Assembly (NCBI GenBank): GCA_014634225.1 | Contig: BLFN01000652.1 | Location: forward strand, 2,171,344 to 2,181,343 | Reading direction: 5' to 3' | Source of the DNA: Acropora yongei | Taxonomy: Eukaryota; Cnidaria; Anthozoa; Scleractinia; Acroporidae | DNA length: 10,000 bases | Shown: in pieces, positions 1-8,327 of the stretch | Layout: every line of letters starts with the position of its first letter | How positions within the stretch are numbered: position 1 is the stretch's first letter | The notes under the pieces: generated by a model | Database searches by the model: none | What the model was told of the DNA's origin: nothing | The model's input: the letters and a program-made list of their open reading frames with translations, nothing else | Position numbers and translations under genes: made by a program

Positions 1-44
1 TTTTGAGAAGAAAGAAGTAGTGCTTTAGGCTGAGAATCGTTTTT
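1..44 (+). repeat. Partial monomer, unit 0 (3' end only)
   Basis: Only the last 44 bases of a unit are present, beginning inside the purine tract (gagaagaaagaagtag). The tract is A-like, while the final bases (gagaatcgtttt) resemble the B/C junction rather than the A form (gagaagcattgat). Confidence 0.93.
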
Positions 45-552
45 CTCTTGGAGTTCATGGTCTTTCCGAAAAGCGACTGTAAGGGGATATGTTGTCGTCA
101 TTGGCTTTTAACCATGTTTAAAAGACCAGTATTCGAATTCATTGTGGATTTCTTCCTCAGTTGCATGGTGTCCAGGTGAGAGCGGGTTTTGAACATGTGT
201 TCATTTGGGTTCCTTCTCATAAGGCCTTGCTGGTAGTGTTCCTTTAATTGAGGGACCAGTCACTGTGCAAGTATTTTGATCTCCTCAGCACTAATTGGTT
301 CATTGGAGAACAAAGGTATGAAAATTCTAGGCTCATGAGTGTAGGGCTGCTAGGAGTGGTACATTTGGTTCTGTATTGCTTGGCTTGATTAAGGCCAAGG
401 AAATGCAATTTTGTGCATTTATTTTTTTAACTCAATTAAGTTGAGAGGGACTTGGAATATTCTCTATATTGAGTTGCAGTTAGGGAGAAACTAAAAGAAG
501 CTTGATAATTAAGAATGTCAACTAGACCTGGCAGTTTTAGAGAAGCATTTTT
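45..552 (+). repeat. Monomer unit 1, B-like head, ~89 bp internal deletion
   Basis: The head carries B markers (ggatatgttgtcgtcattgg, accatgtttaaaagacca, gggttttgaacatgtg) but ends in a stretch closer to A/C (ctcataaggccttgctgg). The unit is 508 bp rather than ~597. Just after ctggcagtttt near 540 the sequence jumps to agaagcattt, so the usual end of the tail is missing: the gatttctgagatg stretch, the pyrimidine/purine tract and the ctttaggctg segment. The upstream tail is also diverged (ctcaattaagttgag, gggagaaactaaaagaagc). This is the most degenerate unit in the window. Confidence 0.93.
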
Positions 553-1149
553 CTCTTGGAACCCATGGTCTTTTCAAAAAGCGACTGTAAGAGGATATGT
601 TCTCGTCACTGGCGTTTACCCGCTTTCCAACCACTAGTATTGGAAATCAAAATGTATTCGTTCTTCAGTTGCATGCTGCTCAAGTGTGAGTGGATTTTGA
701 ACAAGTGTTCATTTGGTTTCCTTCTCCTAAGGCCTTGCTGGTGGTGTCCCTTTAATTAAGGGACCAGTCACAGCGCAAGTATTTTGATCTCCTCAGCACT
801 GGTTGGTTCATTGGAGAACAAAGCTATGAAAATTCTAGGTTCATGAGTGTAGGGCTCCTAGGAGTGGTACATTTCGTTCTGTATTACTTGGCTAGATTAA
901 AGCCAAGGAAATGCAATTCTGTGCATTTCTTTTTTAACTCAAATGTGTTTAGAGGTCCTTGGAATATTCTCTATAGTTATTTGCAGTTAGGGAGGTAGTT
1001 AAAGAGACTTGATAGTTGAGAATGTTAACTAGAACTGGGAGTTTGTGATTTCTGAGATGTAATATAATTGTCATCCTCCTTGGCATAAATAACTCCTTTT
1101 TCTTTTTTTGAGAAGAAAGAACTAGTGCTTTAGGCTGAGAAGCATTGAT
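553..1149 (+). repeat. Monomer unit 2, C-type head
   Basis: The C head is marked by ggaacccatggtcttttc, aggatatgttctcgtcac, gaaatcaaaatg and gctcaagtgtgag. The stem near +194 reads gtccctttaattaagggac, giving a perfect 7 bp inverted repeat. The core is slightly diverged (tattacttggctagatt). The tail begins with tgtgtttagaggtcc and ends with an A-type tract. Unit 4 is its closest head relative, two units away. Confidence 0.95.
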
Positions 1150-1746
1150 CTCTTGGAGCCCATTGTATTTCCGAAAAGCGACTGTAAGAGAATATCTTCT
1201 AGTCACTGGCTTTTAACCTCTTTCCAAACACCGGTATTGGAAATCATTATGGATTCCTTCTTCACTTGCATGCTGCTCAATTGTGAGTGGATTTTGAACA
1301 AGTGTTCATTTGGGTTCCTTGTCATAAGGCCTTGCTGGTGGTGTCCCTTTAATTGGGGGACTAGTCACAGTGCAAGTATTGTGATCTGCTCAGCACTGGC
1401 TGGTTCATTGGAGAACAAAGCTATGAAAATTCTAGGTTCACGAGTGTAGGGCTGCTAGGAGTGGTACATTTGGTTCTGTATTGCTTGGCTTGATTAAGGC
1501 CAAGGAAATGCAATTTTGTGCATTTCTTTTTTAACTCAAATGAGTTTAGAGGTCCTTGGAACATTCTCTATAGTGAGTTGCAATTAGGGAGGTAGTTAAA
1601 GAGACTTGATAGTTGAGAATGTCAACTAGAACTGGCACTTTTTGATTTGTACGATGTAATATAGTTGTCATCCTTTTTGCCATAGATAAATCCTTTTTGA
1701 TTTTTTGAAAACAAAGAATTAGTGCTTTAGCCTGAGAATCATTCTT
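1150..1746 (+). repeat. Monomer unit 3, A1-type head with C/B-like tail
   Basis: The head is nearly identical to the A1 heads of units 8, 11 and 12 (cccattgtatttccg, atatcttctagtcactgg, ttgtcataaggcc). The tail differs: it has gagtttagaggtcc, gatttgtacgatg and a modified tract (gattttttgaaaacaaagaattag) leading into a C head. It is therefore a mosaic of an A1 head and a tail allied to the B/C lineage. Confidence 0.95.
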
Positions 1747-2343
1747 CTCTTGGAACCCATGCTCTTTTCAAAAAGCCACAGTAAGAGGATATGTTCTCGT
1801 CACTGGCATTTACCGGCTTTCCCAACACTGGTATTGGAAATCAAAATGGATTCGTTCTTCAGTTGCAAGCTGCTCAAGTGTGAGTGGATTTTGAAAGGGT
1901 GTTCATTTCGGTTCCTTCTCATAAGGCCTTGTTGGTGGTGTCCCTTTAATTAAGGGACCAGTCACAGTGCAGGGATTTGGATCTGCTTAGCACTGGTTGG
2001 TTCATTGGAGAACAAAGATATGAAAATTCTAGGTTCATGAGTGTAGGGCTGCTAGGAGTGGTATATTTGGCTCTGTATTGCTTGGCTTGATTAAGGCCAT
2101 GGAAATGCAATTTTGTGGATTTCTTTTTTAACTCAAAAGAGTTGAGAGGGACTTGGAATATTCTCTATGGTGAATTGCAATTAGGGAGGTAGTTAAAGAG
2201 ACTTGAAAGTTGAGAATGTCAAGTAGAACTGGCAGTTTGTGATTTCTGAGATGTAATATAATTGTCATCCTCCTTGGCATAGATAACTCCTTTTTCTTTT
2301 TTTGAGAAGAAAGAAGTAGTGCTTTAGGCTGAGAAGCATTGAT
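1747..2343 (+). repeat. Monomer unit 4, C-type head
   Basis: The C head matches unit 2 (ggaacccatgctctttt, atgttctcgtcactggca, gaaatcaaaatggattcg), with private changes such as ttgaaagggtgttc in place of ttgaacaagtgttc and gcagggatttggatctgctt. The inverted repeat gtccctttaattaagggac is perfect, as in unit 2. The tail is A-type, with the acttgaaag variant that recurs in units 7, 10, 11 and 13. Confidence 0.95.
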
Positions 2344-2933
2344 CTCTTGGAGCCCATTGTATTTCCGAAAAGCGACTTTAAGAGAATATCTTCTACTCAA
2401 TGGCATTTAACCTGTTTCCAAACACCGGTATTAAAAATCATTATGGATTCCTTCTTCACTTGCATGCTGCTCAATTGTGAGTGGATTTTGAACAAGTGTT
2501 CAGTTGGGTTCCTTCTCATAAGGCCTTGCTGGTAGTGTCCCGAGGACCAGTCACAGTGCAAGTATTTTGATCTGCTCAGCACTGGTTGGTTCATTGGAGA
2601 AAAAACCTATGAAAATTCTAGGTTCATGAGTGTAGGGTTGCTAGGAGTGGTACATTTGGTTCTGTATTGCTTGGCTTGATTAAGGCCAAGGAAATGCAAT
2701 TTTGTGCATTTCTTCTTTTAACTCAAATGAATTGAGAGGGGCTTGGAATATTCTTTATAGTGAGTTGCAATTAGGGAGGTAGTTGAAGAGACTTGATAGT
2801 TGAGAATGTCAAGTAGAAGTGGCAGTTTGTGATTTCATAGATGTAATATAATTGTCATCCTCCTTGGCATAGATAACTCCTTTATCTTTTTTTGAGAAGA
2901 AAGAAGTAGTGCTTTAGGCTGAGAAGCATTGAT
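2344..2933 (+). repeat. Monomer unit 5, A2-type head, 8 bp deletion
   Basis: This A2 head has ccttctcataaggcc and ggtagtgtcc. At 2537-2550 the usual ~18 bp between gtcccg and gaccag is shortened to gtcccgaggaccag, losing ttaattga, the loop side of the inverted repeat present in other units. That explains the short 590 bp spacing. The tail carries gaattgagaggggct and agaagtggcag, markers shared with units 6 and 9. Confidence 0.96.
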
Positions 2934-3537
2934 CTCTTGGAGCCCATTGTATTTCCGAAAAGCGACTGTAAGAGAATATCTTCTAGTCACTGGCTTTTAA
3001 CCTCTTTCCAAACACCGGTATTGGAAATCATTATGGATTCCTTCTTCACTTGCATGCTGCTCAATTGTGAGTGGATTTTGAACAAGTGTTCAGTTGGGTT
3101 CCTTCTCATAAGGCCTTGCTGGTAGTGTCCCCTTAATTGAAGGACCAGTCACAGTGCATGTATTTTGATCTGCATCTGCTCAGCACTGGTTGGTTCGTTG
3201 GAGAACAAAGCTATGAAAATTCTAGGTTCATGAGTGTAGGACTCCTCGGAGTGATACATTTCATTCCGTATTGCTTGGCTTGATTAAGGCCAAGGAAATG
3301 CAATTTTGTGCATTTCTTCTTTTAACTCAAATGAATTGAGAGGGGCTCGGAATATTCTCTATAGTGAGTTGCAATTAGAGAGGTAGTTAAAGAGACTTGA
3401 TAGTTGAGAATGTCAAGTAGAAGTGGCAGTTTGTGATTTCTGAGATGTAATATAATTGTCATCCTCCTTGGCATAGATAACTTCTTTTTCTTTTTTTGAG
3501 AAGAAAGAAGTAGTGCTTTAGGCTGAGAAGCATTGAT
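2934..3537 (+). repeat. Monomer unit 6, A2-type head, 6 bp local duplication
   Basis: The head shares the A2 markers and cagttggg with unit 5. At 3168-3182 gatctgcatctgctc replaces the usual gatctgctc, a 6 bp tandem gain that explains the 604 bp length. The tail has gaattgagaggggctcgg, matched three units later in unit 9 (ggggctccg). Confidence 0.96.
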
Positions 3538-4133
3538 CTCTTGGAGCCCATTGTATTTCCGGAAAGCGACTGTAAGAGAATATCTTCTAGTCTCTGGCAA
3601 TTAACCTGTTTCCAAACACCGGTATTGGAAATCATTATGGATTCCTTCTTCACTTGCATGCTGCTCAATTGTGAGTGGATTTTGAACAAGTGTTCATTTG
3701 GGTTCCTTGTCATAACGCCTTGCTGGTGGTGTCCCGTTAATTGAGGGACTAGTCAAGTGCAAGTATTTTGATGTCCTCAGCACTGGTTGGTTCATTGGAG
3801 AACAAAGCTATGAAAATTCTAGGTTCACAAGTGTAGGGCTGCTAGAGTGGTACATTTGGTTCTGTATTGCTTGGCTTGATTAAGGCCAAGGAAATGCAAT
3901 TTTGTGCATTTCTTCTTTTAACTCAAATGAGTTGATAGGGACTTGGAATATTCTCTATAGTGAGTTGCAATTAGGGAGGTACTTAAGGAGACTTGAAAGT
4001 TGAGAATGTCAAGTAGAACTGGCAGTTTGTGATTTCTGAGATGTAATATAATTGTCATCCTCCTTGGCATAGATAAATCCTTTTTCTTTTTTTGAGAAGA
4101 AAGAAGTAGTGCTTTAGGCTGAGAAGCATTGAT
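3538..4133 (+). repeat. Monomer unit 7, A1-type head
   Basis: The A1 head has local changes (ccggaaagc, tctctggcaattaacc, cataacgcc). The tail markers gagttgatagggactt and ttaaggagacttgaaag recur three units on in unit 10 and again in unit 13, the clearest evidence for the trimer period. Confidence 0.96.
4084..4105 (+). repeat. Pyrimidine/purine fold-back tract, shown in the tail of unit 7
   Basis: A run of T's with one C is followed directly by gagaagaaagaa. The two halves pair over about 9 bp with one T-G wobble, leaving the four-base loop tgag. The tract recurs near the end of each A unit. B units carry a changed version (ttgtttttttgacaagaaag) in which a C-to-G change breaks a pair. Unit 1 has lost this tract by deletion. 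Confidence 0.55.
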
Positions 4134-4326
4134 CTCTTGGAGCCCATTGTATTTCCGAAAAGCGACTGTAAGAGAATATCTTCTAGTCACTGGCTTTTAA
4201 CCTCTTTCCAAACACCGGTATTGGAAATCATTATGGATTCCTTCTTCACTTGCATGCTGCTCAATTGTGAGTGGATTTTGAACAAGTGTTCATTTGGGTT
4301 CCTTGTCATAAGGCCTTGCTGGTGGT

Positions 4327-4345
4327 GTCCCTTTAATTGAGGGAC
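4327..4345 (+). repeat. Inverted repeat gtccct...agggac at the end of the head, shown in unit 8
   Basis: The sequence gtccctttaattgagggac has a 6 bp stem and a seven-base loop. C units (2, 4) extend it to a perfect 7 bp stem (gtccctt/aagggac). B units read gtccccttaattaaaggac, which weakens the stem, and unit 5 has lost ttaattga from it. No T-run or other terminator signature follows. Confidence 0.6.
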
Positions 4346-4448
4346 AAGTCACAGTGCAAGTATTTTGATCTGCTCAGCACTGGTTGGTTCATTGGAGAAC
4401 AAGGATATGAAAATTCTAGGTTCATGAGTGTAGGGCTCCTAGGAGTGG

Positions 4449-4510
4449 TACATTTCGTTCTGTATTGCTTGGCTTGATTAAGGCCAAGGAAATGCAATTT
4501 TGTGCATTTC
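4449..4510 (+). other. Conserved monomer core (+316 to +377), shown in unit 8
   Basis: The segment from gtacattt to gtgcatttc is nearly unchanged in all 17 units, across the A, B and C classes, while flanking heads and tails diverge. Exceptions are few: single changes in units 12 and 13, and several in units 2 and 4. It contains the hairpin at 4468-4488 and ends where the A/B switches occur. Conservation could reflect protein binding, preferred exchange, or chance in homogenisation; the sequence alone cannot separate these. Confidence 0.7.
4468..4488 (+). repeat. Inverted repeat in the core (arms cttggctt / aggccaag), shown in unit 8
   Basis: The arms pair over about 8 bp with one T-G wobble and a five-base loop (gatta). 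The same element lies at the matching position in nearly every unit. In unit 2 the right arm reads agccaag and the left cttggct, a perfect 7 bp stem. Unit 4 has one arm mismatch (ggccatgg). Confidence 0.6.
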
Positions 4511-4517
4511 TTCTTTT

Positions 4518-4531
4518 AACTCAAATGAGTT
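4518..4531 (+). repeat. Short palindrome aactcaaatgagtt at the tail start, shown in unit 8
   Basis: This is a 6 bp inverted repeat around two A's. It is intact in units 7, 8, 10, 11, 13 and 17. It is altered in units 5, 6 and 9 (caaatgaatt) and in B-type tails (aagtcaaatgagtt). It lies immediately downstream of the conserved core, close to the A/B switch points. Confidence 0.5.
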
Positions 4532-4731
4532 GAGAGGAACTTGGAATATTCTCTACAGTGAGTTGCAATTAGGGGGGTAGTTAAAGAGACTTGATAGTTG
4601 AGAATGTCAAGTAGAAGTGGCAGTTTGTGATTTCTGAGATGTAATATAATTGTCATCCTCCTTGGCATAGATAACTCCTTTTTCTTTTTTTGAGAAGAAA
4701 GAAGTAGTGCTTTAGGCTGAGAAGCATTGAT

Positions 4732-5330
4732 CTCTTGGAGCCCATTGTATTTCCGGAAAGCGACTGTAAGAGAATATCTTCTAGTCACTGGCTTTTTAAC
4801 CTCTTTCCAATCACCGGTATTGGAAATCATTATGGATTCCTTCTTCACTTGCATGCTGCTCAATTGTGAGTGGATTTTGAACAAGTGTTCATTTGGGTTC
4901 CTTGTCATAAGGCCTTGCTGGTGGTGTCCCTTTAATTGAGGGACTAGTCACAGTGCAAGTATTTTGATCTGCTCAGCACTGGTTGGTTCATTGGAGAACA
5001 AAGATATGAAAATTCTAGGTTCATGAGTGTAGGGCTCCTAGGAGTGGTACATTTCGTTCTGTATTGCTTGGCTTGATTAAGGCCAAGGAAATGCAATTTT
5101 GTGCATTTCTTCTTTTAACTCAAATGAATTGAGAGGGGCTCCGAATATTCTCTATAGTGAGTTGCAAATAGGGAGGTAGTTAAAGAGACTTGATAGTTGA
5201 GAATGTCAAGTAGAAGTGGCAGTTTGTGATTTCTGAGATGTAATATAATTGTCATCCTCCTTGGCATAGATAACTCCTTTTTCTTTTTTTGAGAAGAAAG
5301 AAGTAGTGCTTTAGGCTGAGAAGCATTGAT
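4732..5330 (+). repeat. Monomer unit 9, A1-type head, 1 bp insertion
   Basis: This A1 head has an extra T in the run at 4793-4797 (ggctttttaacc against ggcttttaacc). On the minus strand the extra base joins two reading frames that are separate elsewhere, giving the longest open frame in the window (4516-4908); this is accidental. The tail has gaattgagaggggct and agaagtggcag, like units 5 and 6. Confidence 0.96.
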
Positions 5331-5927
5331 CTCTTGGAGCCCATTGTATTTCCGAAAAGCGACTGTAAGAGAATATCTTCTAGTCACTGGCTTTTAACCT
5401 CTTTCCAAACACCAGTATTGGAAATCATTATGGATTCCTTCTTCACTTGCATGCTGCTCAATTGTGAGTGGATTTTGAACAAGTGTTCATTTGGGTTCCT
5501 TCTCATAAGGCCTTGCTTGTAGTGTCCCGTTAATTGAAGGACCAGTCACAGTGCAGGTATTTTGATCTGCTCAGCACTGGTTGGTTCATTGGAGAACAAG
5601 GATATGAAAATTCTAGTTCATGAGTGTAGGGCTCCTAGGAGTGGTACATTTCGTTCTGTATTGCTTGGCTTGATTAAGGCCAAGGAAATGCAATTTTGTG
5701 CATTTCTTCTTTTAACTCAAATGAGTTGATAGGGACTTGGAATATTCTCTATAGTGAGTTGCAATTAGGGAGGTACTTAAGGAGACTTGAAAGTTGAGAA
5801 TGTCAAGTAGAACTGGCAGTTTGTGATTTCTGAGATGTAATATAGTTGTCATCCTCCTTGGCATAGATAAATCCTTTTTCTTTTTTTGAGAAGAAAGAAG
5901 TAGTGCTTTAGGCTGAGAAGCATTGAT
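5331..5927 (+). repeat. Monomer unit 10, A2-type head
   Basis: The head ends in A2 form (ttctcataaggccttgcttgtagtg, gtcccgttaattgaagg). The tail is nearly identical to that of unit 7 (gttgatagggactt, ggtacttaaggagacttgaaag), three units earlier. The two units therefore share a tail but differ at the end of the head. Confidence 0.96.
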
Positions 5928-6525
5928 CTCTTGGAGCCCATTGTATTTCCGAAAAGCGACTGTAAGAGAATATCTTCTAGTCACTGGCTTTTAACCTCTT
6001 TCCAAACACCGGTATTGGAAATCATTATGGATTCCTTCTTCACTTGCATGCTGCTCAATTGTGAGTGGATTTTGAACAAGTGTTCATTTGGGTTCCTTGT
6101 CATAAGGCCTTGCTGGTGGTGTTCCTTTAACTGAGGGACTAGTCACAGTGCAAGTATTTTGATCTGCTCAGCACTGGTTGGTTCATTGGAGAACAAGGAT
6201 ATGAAAATTCTAGGTTTATGAGTGTAGGGCTCCTAGGAGTGGTACATTTGGTTCTGTATTGCTTGGCTTGATTAAGGCCAAGGAAATGCAATTTTGTGCA
6301 TTTCTTCTTTTAACTCAAATGAGTTGAGAGGGACTTGGAATATTCTCTACAGTGAGTTGCAATTAGGAAGGTAGTTAAGGAGACTTGAAAGTTGAGAATG
6401 TCAAGTAGAACTGGCAGTTTGTGATTTCTGAGATGTAATATAATTGTCATCCTCCTTGGCATAGATAAATCCTTTTTCTTTTTTTGAGAAGAAAGAAGTA
6501 GTGCTTTAGGCTGAGAAGCATTGAT
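5928..6525 (+). repeat. Monomer unit 11, A1-type head
   Basis: The A1 head is nearly the same as that of unit 8, with a changed inverted repeat (gttcctttaactgaggg). It shares aaggatatg, ctcctaggag and ctacagtgag with unit 8. The tail has caattaggaagg and aaggagacttgaaag, which also occur in unit 13. Confidence 0.96.
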
Positions 6526-7124
6526 CTCTTGGAGCCCATTGTATTTCCGAAAAGCGACTGTAAGAGAACATCTTCCGGTCACTGGCTTTTAACCTCTTTC
6601 CAAACACCGGTATTGGAAATCATTATGGATTCCTTCTTCACTTGCATGCTGCTCAATTGTGAGTGGATTTTGAACAAGTGTTCATTTGGGTTCCTTGTCA
6701 TAAGGCCTTGCTGGTGGTGTCCCTTTAATTGAGGGACTAGTCACAGTGCAAGTATTGATCTCCTCAGCACTAGTTGGTTCATTGGAGAACAAAGATATGA
6801 AAATTCTAGGTTCATGAGTGTAGGGCTGCTAGGAGTGGTACATTCGGTTCTGTATTGCTTGGCTTGATTAAGGCCAAGGAAAAGCAATTTTGTGCATTTC
6901 TGTTTTAAGTTAAATGAGTTGAGAGGTCCTTGGAATATTCTCTATAGTGAGTTGCAGTTAGGGAGTAAGTTAAAGAGACTTGATAGTTGAGAATGTCAAC
7001 TAGAACTGGCAGATTTTGATTTGTACGTTGTAATTAATAATATTGTCATCCTCCTTGCCATAGAAAAATCCTTTTTGTTTTTTTGACAAGAAAGAATCAG
7101 TGCTTTAGGCTGAGAATCATTTTT
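6526..7124 (+). repeat. Monomer unit 12, A1 head joined to B tail
   Basis: The head is A1 with private changes (agaacatcttccggtc). After it, gtattgatctcctcagc lacks two T's, a change shared only with unit 15, three units on. From 6901 the tail is B-type (ctgttttaagttaaatg, gggagtaag, tcaactaga, gatttgtacgttg, gacaagaaagaatcag) and leads into a B head. The switch lies immediately after the conserved core. Confidence 0.96.
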
Positions 7125-7503
7125 CTCTTGGAGCCCACGGTCTTTCCAAAAAGCGACTGTAAAAGGATATGTTGTCGTCATTGGCATTTAACCATGTTTA
7201 AAAGACCATTATTGGAATTCATTGTAAATTTCTTGCTCAGTTGCATGGTGCTCAAGTGAAAACGGGTTTTGAACATGTGTTCATTCAGGCTCCTTCTCAG
7301 AACGCCTTACTGGTAGTGTCCCCTTAATTAAAGGACCAGTCTCAGTGCAGGTATTTTCATCTGCTCAGCACTGGTTAGTTCATTGGAGAACAAAGGTATG
7401 AAAATTCTAGGTTCATGAGTGTATAGGGCTCCTAGAAGTGGTACATTTGGTTCTGTATTGCTTGGCTTGATTAAGGCCAAGGAAATGCAATTTTGTGCAT
7501 TTC
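6901..7503. repeat. B-type block, one monomer long
   Basis: B markers run from the tail of unit 12 (ctgttttaag) through the head of unit 13 to the end of its core, then stop where cttcttttaactc resumes A type. The block is about 600 bp, and both edges lie at the same monomer position, directly downstream of the conserved core. Edge positions are uncertain by the length of identical sequence around them. Confidence 0.8.
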
Positions 7504-7724
7504 TTCTTTTAACTCAAATGAGTTGATAGGGACTTGGAATATTCTCTACAGTGAGTTGCAATTAGGAAGGTAGTTAAGGAGACTTGAAAGTTGAGAATGT
7601 CAAGTAGAACTGGCAGTTTGTGATTTCTGAGATGTAATATAGTTGTCATCCTCCTTGGCATAGATAAATCCTTTTTCTTTTATTGAGAAGAAAGAAGTAG
7701 TGCTTTAGGCTGAGAAGCATTGAT
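7125..7724 (+). repeat. Monomer unit 13, B head joined to A tail
   Basis: The B head is marked by cccacggtctttcc, aaaaggatatgttgtcg, aaaagaccattattgg, ttgtaaatttcttgc and gtccccttaattaaaggac. The core region has the two-base gain gagtgtatagggctcc. From about 7503 it returns to an A tail that combines gttgatagggactt (units 7 and 10) with ctacag and ggaagg (unit 11). Confidence 0.96.
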
Positions 7725-8327
7725 CTCTTGGAGCCCATTGTATTTCCGAAAAGCGACTGTAAGAGAATATCTTCTAGTCACTGGCTTTTAACCTCTTTCC
7801 AAACACCAGTATTGGAAATCATTATGGATTCCTTCTTCACTTCCATGCTGCTCAATTGTGAGTGGATTTTGAACAAGTGTTCATTTGGGTTCCTTGTCAT
7901 AAGGCCTTGCTGGTGGTGTCCCTTTAATTGAGGGACTAGTCACAGTGCAAGTATTTTGATCTGCTCAGCACTGGTTGGTTCATTGCAGAACAAAGACATG
8001 AAAATTCTAGGTTCATCAGTGTAGGGCTGCTAGGAGTGGTACATTTGGTTCTGTATTGCTTGGCTTGATTAAGGCCAAGGAAATGCAATTTTGTGCATTT
8101 CTGTTTTAAGTCAAATGAGTTGAGAGGTCCTTGGAATATTCTCTATAGTGAGTTGCAGTTAGGGAGTAAGTTAAAGAGACTTGATAGTTGAGAATGTCAA
8201 GTAGAACTGGCAGTTTCTGATTTCTGAGATGTAATATAATAATAATTGTCATCCTCCTTGGCATAGATAAATCCTTTTTCTTTTTTTGAGAAGAAAGAAG
8301 TAGTGCTTTAGGCTGAGAAGCATTGAT
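7725..8327 (+). repeat. Monomer unit 14, A1 head, mosaic tail, ATA expansion
   Basis: The head is A1 (cttccatgctgc is a private change). The tail starts B-like (ctgttttaagtcaaatg, gggagtaag) and reverts to A by 8201 (tcaagtagaactgg, gatttctgagatg), so a short B tract of roughly 80-100 bp lies inside it. At 8231-8249 gtaatataataataattg carries two extra ATA copies, which accounts for the 603 bp length. Confidence 0.95.

Larger units (their letters stand above)
553..2933. repeat. C-A dimer block, two copies of ~1.19 kb
   Basis: Units 2 and 4 have C heads; units 3 and 5 have A heads. The dimer copies start at 553 and 1747 (1194 bp apart), and the second ends at 2933 (1187 bp long because of the 8 bp deletion in unit 5). 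The A heads differ in flavour (A1 then A2) and the tails of units 2 and 4 also differ, so the dimer is old or partly converted. Confidence 0.7.
4134..4731 (+). repeat. Monomer unit 8, A1-type, used here as reference monomer
   Basis: At 598 bp this is a typical A1 unit with no large indels. Landmarks are the inverted repeat at 4327-4345, the palindrome ctcctaggag near 4437, the conserved core at 4449-4510, the hairpin at 4468-4488, the short palindrome aactcaaatgagtt at 4518-4531, and the pyrimidine/purine tract near 4678-4705. It shares the variant aaggatatg with units 10 and 11 and ctacagtgag with unit 11. Confidence 0.97.

Noticed and set aside
3918..4190. Recurring ~90-codon minus-strand frame (also the 130-codon version at 4516-4908) as a protein gene
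   Set aside because: It overlaps the plus frame and the low-complexity tract (giving a lysine run), starts at TTG or at varying points, and changes length with single-base indels. It resembles no family I know.
4137..4340. Recurring 67-codon plus-strand frame as a small gene family
   Set aside because: It starts at TTG, appears only because the monomer repeats, stops early in B units, shows many amino-acid changes between classes, and has no recognisable domain.
4327..4345. Rho-independent terminator
   Set aside because: The stem is AT-containing and short and is followed by aagtcacag rather than a T-run; the setting is also not bacterial.
7253..7275. CENP-B box in B-type heads (aacgggtttt)
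   Set aside because: Only the CGGG part matches; the required upstream TTCG and the spaced A are absent on either strand at this place.
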